62,522 nucleotides of DNA from Komagataeibacter melomenusus (GCF_013155395.1 NZ_JABJWC010000020.1:1-62522); one strand, 5' to 3'; shown: positions 18,675 through 27,866, numbered from the stretch's first letter. Notes: generated from the sequence alone by a model not told the origin. Numbers and translations: made by a program.

Positions 18675-20125
18675 GCGGGCAGGCCCTGATCCCGCCGCCC
18701 GATGCGCAGGGGGGGGCTGCGGAGGGCGCGATCCTGTCGGTGCTGCCGCCGCCTGCGGCGGATGTGCCAACGGACCTGCCGCCTGCGCTGCTGTCCTTTT
18801 ACTCGCCCAGTGCGGCACTTGTTGATCTGCCACCCTCGGATGCCGCGCGTTACGTGGTCTGGCTGATCGCGGCGCTGGCGGGGGCGGGGCTGCTGGTCAT
18901 GACCTTCCTGCCGCTTGACCGTGTGGTGAGTGTCAATGGCAGGCTCACCCCGTTTGACGAAACGATGGTCATCCAGCCGCTCGAGACCGCGATCATCCGC
19001 TCGATCGACGTGCATGAGGGCGACACCGTGCACAAGGGGCAGGTGCTGGCCCGCCTCGACCCCACCATGACCGATGCCGACGTGACCAACCTGCACCGCC
19101 AGGTCATGGCCTATCGGGCCGAGGTCGCCCGCCGCACGGCCGAGGCCGCGGGCCAGCCCTACAGGGCGGATGTCAATGACCCCGCCTCCGTGCAGGAGGC
19201 CGCGGCCTTTTTGCGGCGTGAAGCCGAGTACACGGCCCAGATGGCCAATTACGACCGGCAGATCGCGGGGCTGAAAAGCGAATTGCAGGGTTATGAGGCC
19301 AGTGCCGCGATGTATGCCGCCCGCGCCCGCGTGGCGCGTGACGTGCAGGACATGCGCATGCGCCTGCAGCACGAGCAGGTGGGCAGCAGGCTCTCCACGC
19401 TGGCAGCACAGGACAGCCTGATGGAGGTGGTGCGCTCGCAGGTTGCCGCCCGGCACGAGGCCGACAGCACGCGCGCCCGCCTTGATGGCATGACGGCGCA
19501 GCGCGATGGCTATGCCAGCAACTGGCATGCCACCGTCTACCAGGACCTCGCTTTGGCCCAGCACCGCCTGGCCGATGCCGAGGGCAGCTACAGCAAGGCC
19601 ATGCTGCACCATGATCTTGTCATCATGCGCGCGGATCGCGATGCGGTGGTGCTGAGCATCGCCCATCTTTCCGCAGGTTCGGTCATTCAGGCCGCAAGCC
19701 CGCTCATGACGCTGGTGCCCGCTGCCGCCCAGCTTGATGTCGAGGCCACGCTGCGCGGGGTGGATGCGGGCTACGTGCGCGCGGGCGATCATGCGCTGCT
19801 CAAATTCTCCGCCTTTCCCTACACGCAATATGGCGGGGGTGATGCCGCGGTGCGTGTTATCAGCCCTGATGCGTTTACCGATGCCTCAGGCCATGCAGGG
19901 GGCAGCAGCGCGCAGACGGGCGAGGAGGATGGCGACCCGATGAACGCCTTCTACCGCGTGCGCCTGTCCATTGATCGCTACACCCTGCATGGGGTGCCCC
20001 CCTTCTTCCACCCGCAGCCGGGCATGCCGGTCGAGGCCGATATCCATATCGGGCGGCGCACCATGATGCAGTATCTGCTCAACCGCCTGCTGCCTGCCGT
20101 GACCGACGGCATGCGTGAACCCTGA
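18671..20125 (+). CDS. HlyD-family secretion adaptor
   Basis: A 484-residue membrane fusion protein. After a Pro-rich cytoplasmic stretch of about 60 residues, one membrane span (YVVWLIAALAGAGLLVMTFL) leads into the periplasmic part. The biotinyl-lipoyl-like halves surround a coiled coil: VNGRLTPFDETMVIQPLETA, IIRSIDVHEGDTVHKGQVLA and, after the coil, VVLSIAHLSAGSVIQAASPL. The C-terminus ends in a beta-barrel with PGMPVEADIHIGRRTMMQYL, typical of HlyD. It bridges the ABC transporter to an outer-membrane channel. ATGA overlap with the upstream gene shows co-translation. Confidence 0.92.
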   Translation: MSGQALIPPPDAQGGAAEGAILSVLPPPAADVPTDLPPALLSFYSPSAALVDLPPSDAARYVVWLIAALAGAGLLVMTFLPLDRVVSVNGRLTPFDETMVIQPLETAIIRSIDVHEGDTVHKGQVLARLDPTMTDADVTNLHRQVMAYRAEVARRTAEAAGQPYRADVNDPASVQEAAAFLRREAEYTAQMANYDRQIAGLKSELQGYEASAAMYAARARVARDVQDMRMRLQHEQVGSRLSTLAAQDSLMEVVRSQVAARHEADSTRARLDGMTAQRDGYASNWHATVYQDLALAQHRLADAEGSYSKAMLHHDLVIMRADRDAVVLSIAHLSAGSVIQAASPLMTLVPAAAQLDVEATLRGVDAGYVRAGDHALLKFSAFPYTQYGGGDAAVRVISPDAFTDASGHAGGSSAQTGEEDGDPMNAFYRVRLSIDRYTLHGVPPFFHPQPGMPVEADIHIGRRTMMQYLLNRLLPAVTDGMREP

Positions 20126-20135
20126 GGCGGGGCGC

Positions 20136-21773
20136 ATGTACAGGCTGTTTTCACGCTGGCGGGAGGGATTTACAGCGCAGGGGCGTCTGCAGCGGGCCAC
20201 AAGCTGGCTGAAGCAGGAGGGGCGTGCCCCGCAGGGTTTCGCCCTGCTGGGCAGGCTGGCGCAGGACGGCATGGTGGCCGCGCAGTACCAGGTGGCCCGC
20301 GCCTATCTGGAAGGATGCGGCGTGCCCCGCAGCCCGGCGGAGGGCGTGCGCTGGATGCATCGCGCCGCAACGGCGGGTCATGCCGAAGCCTGTTTTGCCA
20401 TGGCGCTCATGCTGCTGGTCGACCCGCCTGATGGCAGGGGGGCCGACGGCCTGCTGCCAGCCAGCCTGCCTGCGGGAATCGAACGCTGGCCCGATCCTGT
20501 TGCCGCAACCGGCTGGGCGGAGCGTGCGGCCAGGCTTGGCCTGCCCGATGCGCAGGCGCTGTATGGCTACCTGCTGGCCTGCGGGCCAGAAAGCCTGCGC
20601 GATGAACAGGCCGCGCGCTTTTGGTGCGCCCGCGCGGCACAGGCGGGGTGCCCGCAGGGGGATCTGGGGCTGGCAGTGGCCCATCTGGCGGCGCAGGCAC
20701 CGGGCACCGACCCTGATGCGGTGGCCGCCCTGAACCGGGCGGCGGAAAGTGGCCTGCCCACCGCGCAGTACATGCTGGGCCTTTTGCATGAGCGCGGCTG
20801 GGGCATGGCGCGTGATACGGGTCAGGCCGCGCTGTGGTACGGGCGGGCGGCCGGGCAGGGCGTGCGCCCCGCGCAGGCGCGCTACGGCGCGCTGCTGCTG
20901 CAGGACCGGGAGGATGCGCCGCGCAATATGCTGATGGCCGAGACATGGCTGCGCCGCGCGGCCCTTGGTGGCGACCGCGAGGCCGCAGCCCTGCTTGGCG
21001 ACCTGCATGCCCGTGGCGAGGCGGCGATTCCTGCCGATCATGAAGCGGTCATGTGGTACCGCATGGCCGCGGATCAGGGTCATGCGCTGGCCTGCCGCAT
21101 GCTGGCCGTGCTGTACCAGCAGGGGCGTGGCGTGGCGGCTGATCCTGGCCTGGCCCGCCAGTGGCTGGAACGCGCGGCGGCGGGGGGGGATGTCACCGCC
21201 ATGAGCGACCTTGCCGCCACCGTGCTGGCGGCCGGGGGGGAACAGGCCGCCACCCTGCCTGCCGTGGTTGATTTTGAACCGGCGGCCCGGGCGGGTGACC
21301 CGGTTGCCACCTTCAACCTCGCGGTCAGCCTGCATGCGGGCGTGGGGCGGCCCGTGGACCGCCCGGCGGCAGCCCTGTGGATGGAACGCGCCGCCCGCGC
21401 GGGCGTGGTCAATGCCGCCTACTGGTATGGCCGCATGCTGCTGGAGGGGGATGGCGTGGCGGCCGCACCTGCGCAGGCGCGGCAGTGGCTGGAGCAGGCG
21501 GCCATGCATGGCCTGCCCGAGGCCATGTTCGCGCTGGGCGCCTTGTATGGTGGCGGCCACGGCCTCCCGCCCGACCGCGAGCAGGCCCTGCACTGGTTCG
21601 TGCAGGCGGCGCAGGCGGGCCATGCGCTGGCGCAGATGATGGCGGGGCGCTACCTGGCGCGCGGGCTGGCCGGGCGCGTGGATGGCGCACAGGCCCGCCA
21701 CTGGCTGGAACAGGCGCTTGCACAGGGGGTTGATGCCGCGCGGGCCGATTACGCGCAACTGGCAGGCGGATGA
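20136..21773 (+). CDS. Sel1-repeat protein of the secretion cluster
   Basis: A 545-residue protein made almost wholly of Sel1-type repeats of about 36 residues, for example LGRLAQDGMVAAQYQVARAY, MWYRMAADQGHALACRMLAV and ALHWFVQAAQAGHALAQMMA. Around a dozen units can be counted. Sel1 arrays form alpha-solenoids that hold proteins together. No signal peptide or membrane span is evident, so a cytoplasmic scaffold for the transporter or glycosyltransferases is likely. The ATG at 20136 is preferred (GAGG 8 bases before it); GTG at 20115 overlaps the HlyD end. Its stop overlaps the next ATG. Confidence 0.85.
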   Translation: MYRLFSRWREGFTAQGRLQRATSWLKQEGRAPQGFALLGRLAQDGMVAAQYQVARAYLEGCGVPRSPAEGVRWMHRAATAGHAEACFAMALMLLVDPPDGRGADGLLPASLPAGIERWPDPVAATGWAERAARLGLPDAQALYGYLLACGPESLRDEQAARFWCARAAQAGCPQGDLGLAVAHLAAQAPGTDPDAVAALNRAAESGLPTAQYMLGLLHERGWGMARDTGQAALWYGRAAGQGVRPAQARYGALLLQDREDAPRNMLMAETWLRRAALGGDREAAALLGDLHARGEAAIPADHEAVMWYRMAADQGHALACRMLAVLYQQGRGVAADPGLARQWLERAAAGGDVTAMSDLAATVLAAGGEQAATLPAVVDFEPAARAGDPVATFNLAVSLHAGVGRPVDRPAAALWMERAARAGVVNAAYWYGRMLLEGDGVAAAPAQARQWLEQAAMHGLPEAMFALGALYGGGHGLPPDREQALHWFVQAAQAGHALAQMMAGRYLARGLAGRVDGAQARHWLEQALAQGVDAARADYAQLAGG

Positions 21774-24703
21774 ACCGCCAGCCGCCTGATGGCGTGCCGG
21801 AGCAGGAGGTCAGCAATGCCATGCGGCAGGCATGGCGGCAGATGGCGGCGGGGCAGCCTGCGCAGGCCGTTGCGTGGATGGCGCGTGCGGCCCGCATGGC
21901 CGCGGGCGACCGGGCAGTCCGTTTCGCGCAGGCGGCGGTGCTGCTGGGCGCGGGGCAGGCGCCGGAGGCCGCGCAGGCGGTCGAACGGCTCATGGCCGGG
22001 CAGGAATTCCGCGCGGGGCTGAAACTGCTGGTGCTGGCCCTGTGCGCGGCGGGGGCATGGCACCGGGCGGCGGCGGCCCTTGAGCGTTTTTTCACCCGTT
22101 ATGGTTTCGATCCCGCCCTGTGCCGTGCTGCGGCGCTGGTGTGCCAGCATACGGGACAGGTCGGCTGGTGCGCGCCTGACCCCGATGGCGTGCTGCACTG
22201 GGGCGGCCTGCCCGCGCGCGCCCTGCCTGAAATCGTGCTTGATGGCCAGCCCTGCCCGACACAACCCGGCGGCAGCACGCCGCTGCCCGCGCACTGGCGG
22301 CACGGGCGCGAGATCATGGTGCGCCATGCGGGCACCGTGCTGCTTGGCGGTCGCCCCGACCGCGCGGCCTTATGCGCCACGCTCGGGGCCATATGGCCCG
22401 ATGACCGCGGGCTGGCAGGCTGGGCCTTCATGCCAGCCCGGCCCGATCATCGCCCCGAACTGTACCTGATGGATGGCCGGGGCCGGCGGCCCGTCATGCT
22501 CAGGCAGGGCAAGGTGGGCAGGCAGGACAGCGCGGCAGGCCCCGGCCTGCCGGTCTGGACGTTTCATGTGCCGTGGCAGGCCATGGCGGCGGGCGGCAAC
22601 GTGCGGGTGGTGCGGCCTGATGGACAGGATCTGCCCGGTTCCCCCCTGCCCGTCGGGCTTCCTGCCGCATGCACTGTCTTTCCCGCCATGCGCGGCCGTG
22701 GCATGGCGCCGGTGCGCGTGCCGCCACCCGCCCCGCGCTGCCGGGTGGTGATTCCGGTCTATGCCGACCGGGCGGGCACGCTGGCCTGCATCGACAGCGT
22801 GCTGGCCAGCCTCGCCACCCCGGCGCATGCCACCACCGAAATCATGGTGGTGGATGACGCCACCCCGGACCCTGATCTGGCCCGCGCGCTGGACGCGCTG
22901 GCAGGGCAGGGGCGGATCATGCTGCGCCGCCATGCCAGCAACCAGGGCTATCCGGCGGCAGTCTGCACCGCGCTGGCGGATGTGCAGGGCCATGACGTGG
23001 TGCTGCTCAACAGCGACACGCTGGTCGCACCCGGCTGGCTGGAGGAAATGCGGCTTGTGGCCTATGCCCGCGCCGATACGGGCACCGTCTCGCCGCTTTC
23101 CAATGACGCCACCATTCTCACATGGCCTGATCCTGCGCGCCCCGCCCCGCTAGCGGGCGGCCTTGCGGCGGTGCGGCGGCTGATGGAAGCGGCAAGGCGG
23201 GCCAATGGCGGGCAGGATGTGGAGATTCCCACCGCGCATGGGTTCTGCATGTTCATTCGCCATGACTGCCTGCGCCAGACCGGCTCTTTCCGCCCCGAAC
23301 TGTTCGGGCGGGGCTATGGTGAGGAAAACGACTTCTGCATGCGCGCGCGTCTGGCTGGCTGGCGGCACCGGGCGGCGGTGGGGGCGTTTGTGGGGCATGC
23401 GGGCGGCGTGTCGTTTGCCAGCGCGCGGGCGGACCTGCTGCGGCGCAACCTCTGGATTCTGAACCGGCTCTTTCCCGGCTATGACGCACTGGTGGCGGCC
23501 CATATCAGGGCGGACCCGCTGCGGGCGGCGCGGCGCAGGCTGTCGGTTCTGGTCTGGTGCCGGGGGGCTGTCGCGGCAGGGCTGGGGGCGGCGGTGCTGC
23601 TGGTCAGTCATGGCGAGGGCGGCGGCGTGGCCCGCGTGGTGCGCGCGCGCGGGCGGGACTGCCTTGCGGCGGGGCAGTTGCCGGTCGTGCTCGACCCCAC
23701 GCCCGAGGGGTTCGTGCTGCGCGATGGCAGGCCGGTGGCACGGTGGCCGGACCTGCATTTTGCCTGGCCTGCCGATGGGCAGGCCCTTGTGGCGCTGCTG
23801 CGCGCGCTGGGCGTGGCGCGGGTCGAGATCCATCACCACCTTGGCCATAACGGGCGTGCGCGGGCTTTGGGCCGGCTGCTGGCCCTGCCGTATGATTATT
23901 ACGTGCATGATTATGCCGGGCTGTGCCCGCGCGTAACGCTGGTGGGGCCTGCGGGGCGGTATTGCGGCGAGCCGGACGCGGCGGGATGTGCGGCCTGCGT
24001 CAGCGTGCTCGGCTCCGTGGCAGGCGAGCGCGATGTGATGCGCCTGCGCCGTGACACGGCCCGCGAACTCGCCGGTGCGCGCCGGGTGATCGTGCCCTCG
24101 GCGGAGGTGGCGCTGCGGCTGGGCCGGTATTTTGCGCATGTCACGCCCCATGTGCAGGCGCTGGAGGAGGATTGCCCCGCACAGTCCCTGCCGCAATTTG
24201 CCGCGCGGGATGCAACACCGCCTGCCACCGGCCTGCCGCCACGCAATGGGCGTTGCCGGGTGGTGATCGTGGGCGGGATCGGGCTGGAAAAAGGTCATGC
24301 CATCGTGCTTGCGGCAGCCATGGATGCGCGCGCGCGCGACCTGCCGCTGGAATTCGTGGTGGTGGGCCACACGGCGGATGATGCTGCCCTGCTGGCAACG
24401 CAGCGCGTGTTCGTGACCGGCCATTATGATGAAGCGGATGGCCTGGCGCTGGTGCGCGGCTGCGCGGGCGATGTGGGCCTCATGCCGGCACTGTGGCCCG
24501 AGACCTGGTGCTTCACGCTGACCCTGCTGTGGCGGGCGGGGCTGCGGGCCGTGGCGTTTGATATCGGCACCGTGGCGCAGCGCATCCGGGCCACGGGGCG
24601 GGGCGCGTGCGTGCCGCTGGGGCTGCCCGTTCACCAATTGAATACGTTTTTGCTGTCTTATGCACGGGCCGGGCGTGATGTCGCGCGCCCGGCCTGTTCC
24701 TGA
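21770..24703 (+). CDS. Two-domain glycosyltransferase (GT2 plus GT4)
   Basis: A 977-residue protein with three parts. Residues 1-320: an Ala-rich helical section, then a beta-rich region (GLAGWAFMPARPDH...) of the kind that precedes glycosyltransferases in acetic acid bacteria. Residues about 320-590: GT2 domain with CRVVIPVYADRAGTLACIDS, IMVVDDATPD, VVLLNSDTLVAPGWL and the GEENDFCMRARLAGWRHR acceptor region. Residues about 600-970: a GT4-like Rossmann pair with VLLVSHGEGGGVARVVRARG, YDYYVHDYAGLCPR, IVGGIGLEKGHAIV and MPALWPETWCFTLTLLWRAG. Both could build a short oligosaccharide. ATGA overlap with the Sel1 gene. Confidence 0.87.
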   Translation: MNRQPPDGVPEQEVSNAMRQAWRQMAAGQPAQAVAWMARAARMAAGDRAVRFAQAAVLLGAGQAPEAAQAVERLMAGQEFRAGLKLLVLALCAAGAWHRAAAALERFFTRYGFDPALCRAAALVCQHTGQVGWCAPDPDGVLHWGGLPARALPEIVLDGQPCPTQPGGSTPLPAHWRHGREIMVRHAGTVLLGGRPDRAALCATLGAIWPDDRGLAGWAFMPARPDHRPELYLMDGRGRRPVMLRQGKVGRQDSAAGPGLPVWTFHVPWQAMAAGGNVRVVRPDGQDLPGSPLPVGLPAACTVFPAMRGRGMAPVRVPPPAPRCRVVIPVYADRAGTLACIDSVLASLATPAHATTEIMVVDDATPDPDLARALDALAGQGRIMLRRHASNQGYPAAVCTALADVQGHDVVLLNSDTLVAPGWLEEMRLVAYARADTGTVSPLSNDATILTWPDPARPAPLAGGLAAVRRLMEAARRANGGQDVEIPTAHGFCMFIRHDCLRQTGSFRPELFGRGYGEENDFCMRARLAGWRHRAAVGAFVGHAGGVSFASARADLLRRNLWILNRLFPGYDALVAAHIRADPLRAARRRLSVLVWCRGAVAAGLGAAVLLVSHGEGGGVARVVRARGRDCLAAGQLPVVLDPTPEGFVLRDGRPVARWPDLHFAWPADGQALVALLRALGVARVEIHHHLGHNGRARALGRLLALPYDYYVHDYAGLCPRVTLVGPAGRYCGEPDAAGCAACVSVLGSVAGERDVMRLRRDTARELAGARRVIVPSAEVALRLGRYFAHVTPHVQALEEDCPAQSLPQFAARDATPPATGLPPRNGRCRVVIVGGIGLEKGHAIVLAAAMDARARDLPLEFVVVGHTADDAALLATQRVFVTGHYDEADGLALVRGCAGDVGLMPALWPETWCFTLTLLWRAGLRAVAFDIGTVAQRIRATGRGACVPLGLPVHQLNTFLLSYARAGRDVARPACS

Positions 24704-24785
24704 TCCGTTGCAAGAGGCCCGCCTTGACCTATCCCGCCCCTGTTCCAGTGCCCGTGCCGTCCTCATTGTGGGTGGAGTGGTCCTG

Positions 24786-25961
24786 ATGCAGACTGCAAGC
24801 GAACCGGCACCCGTGGCCAAGCCCGACACCATGCATGTCACGGCGCGGCTCATGCGGCTGGATGCGGGGCTGTACTGCCTGTTTCACGCCGCCGCGCCCG
24901 CACCCGCGCAGTTTGGGAGGCTGACAGGCATGCGCATCAGCGCGCCACCGGGCGGCGATGGGGTAAAGGTCAGCACGTTTGATGCGCAGGGCTGGATCGG
25001 GGCTAGCGCGGGGGCAGCACTGGTGGCGGTGCCCGCAGGCGGTGGCGCGGTGCTGGTCACTACCTATCGCGATCGCGATGCGCCGGGTGAACTGCCTGCC
25101 CTGCAGATTGTCCGCCTGGGCGGCCCGGTTGCGGCCCGGCCTGCCGCAGCCCAGCCGGCACGGGTGGCACAGGCCGCACCCGCGCTGCCAGAAGGGCGCA
25201 TGATGGCCCATATCCAGCACCGCGGCGATGTGCAGGCAGAGCTTGGCGCATGGATGGGAGAGAGCGGGAGCGGGCACTGGCTGGAGGGGTTTGCCATCCA
25301 GCCCGCCCCTGGCATTGCGCCGCATGATCTCGAATATCAGGCCGTACTGGGGCAGGACTGGTTCTCGCCGTGGGTGAGCGGGGGGGCGTATTGTGGCAGC
25401 CGGGGCATGGCGCTGCCCCTGCTTGGCCTGCGCGTGCGGCTGAAGGGGGCGGCGGCTGAAGCCTGTGAATGCCAGGTGGAAGCCAGTTTTACCGATGGCA
25501 GCCGGATGGGGCCGGTGGCGGATGCGCCGGTCATGGCGGCAACGCAGGCCCCGCTTGAGTCCTTTCGTGTGGTGGTGCGGCCCCGCATTGTGGCGGAAGC
25601 GGCCGTAAGCGCGCCCGTATTGGCTGATGACCGTATGGAAGAGCAGTTGCTTGAGGCACTCTCCCCGCCTGTGGCCCCTGCGCCGCCTGCCGGTCGGGTC
25701 AGGCGGGGCAGGCGTATTCCGCCCCAGCGCCCCGGCAGGATGGCACCCACCGGGGCGGCGGAGGCCCCCGCCGCCACGACGATGGCGCCTGAGGTGACAA
25801 AGCCAGAAGGCACGCAGCGCAAAGGTTCGGGGCAGGCGCAGGCCGCGCCGGGACCCGTGCCCTGGTGGCACCGCAAACCCGGCGGCGCGGCCACGCCCGC
25901 CAGATCGGCCCGCCGTAGCGGCAGGGCGCCGCGCAGGTCTGGCGTGCTGGCCGGTTCATGA
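24786..25961 (+). CDS. Uncharacterised protein with possible ChW-like domain
   Basis: A 391-residue protein of unknown family. Residues about 178-219 (DLEYQAVLGQDWFSPWVSGG, then CGSRGMALPLLGLRVRL) follow the hydrophobic-W (ChW) repeat pattern: Y-x-V-x-x-x-x-W-x-x-W-V-x-x-G-x-x-x-G-S-x-G-x-x-L-x-x-L-x-x-x-L. A second W-rich stretch precedes it (about 141-173). The N-terminal 110 residues look beta-rich; the C-terminal 120 are Pro/Arg/Ala-rich and basic, probably disordered. No signal peptide, so it may be a type I substrate or a cytoplasmic sugar-binding partner. ATG at 24786 with GGTGGAG 8 bases upstream. Placed between two glycosyltransferases on the same strand. Confidence 0.6.
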   Translation: MQTASEPAPVAKPDTMHVTARLMRLDAGLYCLFHAAAPAPAQFGRLTGMRISAPPGGDGVKVSTFDAQGWIGASAGAALVAVPAGGGAVLVTTYRDRDAPGELPALQIVRLGGPVAARPAAAQPARVAQAAPALPEGRMMAHIQHRGDVQAELGAWMGESGSGHWLEGFAIQPAPGIAPHDLEYQAVLGQDWFSPWVSGGAYCGSRGMALPLLGLRVRLKGAAAEACECQVEASFTDGSRMGPVADAPVMAATQAPLESFRVVVRPRIVAEAAVSAPVLADDRMEEQLLEALSPPVAPAPPAGRVRRGRRIPPQRPGRMAPTGAAEAPAATTMAPEVTKPEGTQRKGSGQAQAAPGPVPWWHRKPGGAATPARSARRSGRAPRRSGVLAGS

Positions 25962-25986
25962 CCGCAGGCGGCGGGGAGGGAACGGC

Positions 25987-27234
25987 ATGAAATATCTGTT
26001 CGTGCACCAGAATTTTCCGGCCCAGTTCCTGCACCTGCTGCGCAACCTGCGGGGGCAGGGTGGCAACGAGATCATTTTCATCAGCGAATCAGGCGCATCC
26101 CACATGGCGGGCGTGCGCCGGGTGTCCTATCGCCTGCCGGGCGCGCTGGAACCGGTCCCTTCCGGCCCGGTGGCGGAACTCGCGCGCGCCATGCAGCGCG
26201 CGGCGGCGGTGGCAAAGGCGGCCCGCGCCCTGCGGGACCTGGGCTATGTGCCCGACATCATCATCGGCCACCATGGCTGGGGCGAGATGCTGGACCTGAC
26301 GGATGTGTATCCCGGCGTGCCGCTGCTGGGTTATTATGAATTCTTCTATCATCCCACCGGGCTGGATGTGGGTTTTGACCCTGAATTTGCCCCCGCCAGC
26401 GATGTGGCGCCCCTGATCCGCGCGCGCAATACGCTCAACCTGCTCGCTCTTGCCCAGCCGGGATGGGGGCATACGCCCACGCGCTTCCAGCACGCGACCT
26501 ATCCTGACTGGGCGCGCCCGCGCCTGACCCTGCTGCCCGAAGGGGTGGACCTGCAAAAATGCGCGCCCAACCCGCAGGCCCGCCTGCATCCCTTCACGCT
26601 GGGTGATGTGGTGGTGCAGCCGGACGAGAAACTGGTCACCTATGTTGCGCGTGACCTTGAGCCGTATCGCGGGTTCCATGTGTTCATGCGTGCGCTGCCG
26701 CATATCCTGCGGGCGCGGCCCGATGCGCGGGTGGTGCTGGCAGGTGGCGATGGGGTCAGTTATGGGAGTGCCGCGCCGGGCGGGCAGACATGGCGGCAGT
26801 ACATGCTGGCCGAACTGGGCAGCGTGCTGGACCTGCGGCGCGTGCATTTTGCGGGCCGGATAAAATATGATGATTTTCGCCGCCTGCTGCAGCGCTCGGA
26901 CGCGCATGTCTACCTGACATACCCGTTTGTTGCGTCATGGTCCCTGCGTGAGGCCATGGCCTGTGGCTGCGCGATCGTGGGCAGCCAGACCGCGCCGGTA
27001 GAGGAATTCCTGCACGATGGCCGCACCGCGCGGCTTGTGCCCTTCCTCGCGCCACGGCGCATTGCGCAGGGCGTGGTGGAACTGCTGGAAGATGAAGGGC
27101 TGGCCGCGCGACTGCGGGCCAATGTCCGCGTCCATGCCGTCAAAACGCTGGCCATGGAGGACTACATGGCGGGCTACCACCGGCTGATCGGGGAACTCAC
27201 TCACGCCGACAGCGGGCTGACCAACGCTGCCTGA
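25987..27234 (+). CDS. GT4-family glycosyltransferase
   Basis: A 415-residue GT-B enzyme. N-terminal half: MKYLFVHQNFPAQFLHLLRN, a match to the Glyco_trans_4_3 type, with PDIIIGHHGWGEMLDLTDVY and LGYYEFFYHP. C-terminal half: LLPEGVDLQKC, VTYVARDLEPYRGFHVFMRA, VVLAGGDGVSYG and the donor site SWSLREAMACGCAIVGSQTAPVEE (split here for reading) with the usual E-x7-E-like spacing. GGGAGG lies 6 bases before the ATG. It ends the cluster; the following repeat separates it from the opposing ppa gene. Confidence 0.92.
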   Translation: MKYLFVHQNFPAQFLHLLRNLRGQGGNEIIFISESGASHMAGVRRVSYRLPGALEPVPSGPVAELARAMQRAAAVAKAARALRDLGYVPDIIIGHHGWGEMLDLTDVYPGVPLLGYYEFFYHPTGLDVGFDPEFAPASDVAPLIRARNTLNLLALAQPGWGHTPTRFQHATYPDWARPRLTLLPEGVDLQKCAPNPQARLHPFTLGDVVVQPDEKLVTYVARDLEPYRGFHVFMRALPHILRARPDARVVLAGGDGVSYGSAAPGGQTWRQYMLAELGSVLDLRRVHFAGRIKYDDFRRLLQRSDAHVYLTYPFVASWSLREAMACGCAIVGSQTAPVEEFLHDGRTARLVPFLAPRRIAQGVVELLEDEGLAARLRANVRVHAVKTLAMEDYMAGYHRLIGELTHADSGLTNAA

Positions 27235-27240
27235 TAAAGA

Positions 27241-27329
27241 GGATAAAAGTTTTTGGGCGCCGCCTTTTTTCAAAAAGGCGGCGTTCTTTCAAAGCTTCTT
27301 GAAAAAAGCTTCACCAAAAACTTTTATCC
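27241..27329. repeat. Best-preserved full copy of the dispersed double-hairpin repeat
   Basis: Outer arms GGATAAAAGTTTTTGG (27241-27256) and CCAAAAACTTTTATCC (27314-27329) are perfect inverted repeats of 16 bases. Inside lie the GCCGCC/GGCGGC hairpin and the AAGCTTCTTGAAAAAAGCTT hairpin. It sits between the convergent GT4 and ppa genes. Confidence 0.93.
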
Positions 27330-27338
27330 GGTAACGTC

Positions 27339-27866
27339 TTATTTTCCAGCAACGGCCTTGACGGATTCAAGGATCACTTCGCCCGCGACCTTCTTGTCGG
27401 CCCAGCCTGCAACCTTGACCCACTTGCCCTTTTCCAGGTCCTTGTAGCGGGTGAAGAAGTGCTCGATCTCCTTGAGCACGATCTCGGGCAGGTCCTCGAG
27501 CTTTTCCACGTTGGAATAGTACGGATGCACCTTGTCGTGCGGCACGCAGATGATCTTCTCGTCCTGGCCACTCTCGTCTTCCATGCGCAGCACGCCGATG
27601 GGGCGCGCACGGACCACAACGCCCGGCACAACGGCGGCGGGCATCAGCACCAGCGCATCGGTCGGGTCGCCATCGGCGGCCAGCGTGTTGGGAATGAAGC
27701 CATAGGCCGCCGGATAGACCATGGGCGTGAACAGGATGCGGTCCACCACCAGCGCGCCGCTCTCCTTGTCGATTTCGTACTTGACGCCTGAACCCTGCGG
27801 AATTTCGATCACGACGTTGATGTCGTTGGGTACGTCCTTGCCGGGGGAAATCTTCGATACGTCCAT
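27339..27866 (-). CDS. ppa: Inorganic pyrophosphatase
   Basis: A 175-residue soluble family I pyrophosphatase that hydrolyses PPi and drives biosynthetic reactions. The signature DGDPTDALVL (metal-binding Asp residues) is present, as are VVIEIPQGSGVKYEIDKESG and MVYPAAYGFIPNTLA. IICVPHDKVHPYYSN and HFFTRYKDLEKGKWVKV complete the active site, with the Lys near the end conserved. Length equals E. coli Ppa (176). GGAGG precedes the ATG by 10 bases. Single gene, convergent with the glycosyltransferase cluster. Confidence 0.97.
   Translation of the reverse strand: MDVSKISPGKDVPNDINVVIEIPQGSGVKYEIDKESGALVVDRILFTPMVYPAAYGFIPNTLAADGDPTDALVLMPAAVVPGVVVRARPIGVLRMEDESGQDEKIICVPHDKVHPYYSNVEKLEDLPEIVLKEIEHFFTRYKDLEKGKWVKVAGWADKKVAGEVILESVKAVAGK

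Noticed and set aside
23150-24853. Minus-strand frame of 567 codons within the GT2-GT4 gene
   Set aside because: It opposes well-conserved glycosyltransferase motifs and spans the end of one gene and the start of another, as a shadow would.
26935-27273. Short frames beginning or ending with KKGG or FEKSFTKNF peptides near gene ends
   Set aside because: These residues come from reading through the dispersed palindromes (for example at 4974, 27241, 40641, 46301). They are repeat translations, not proteins, and probably cause false gene calls in related genomes.
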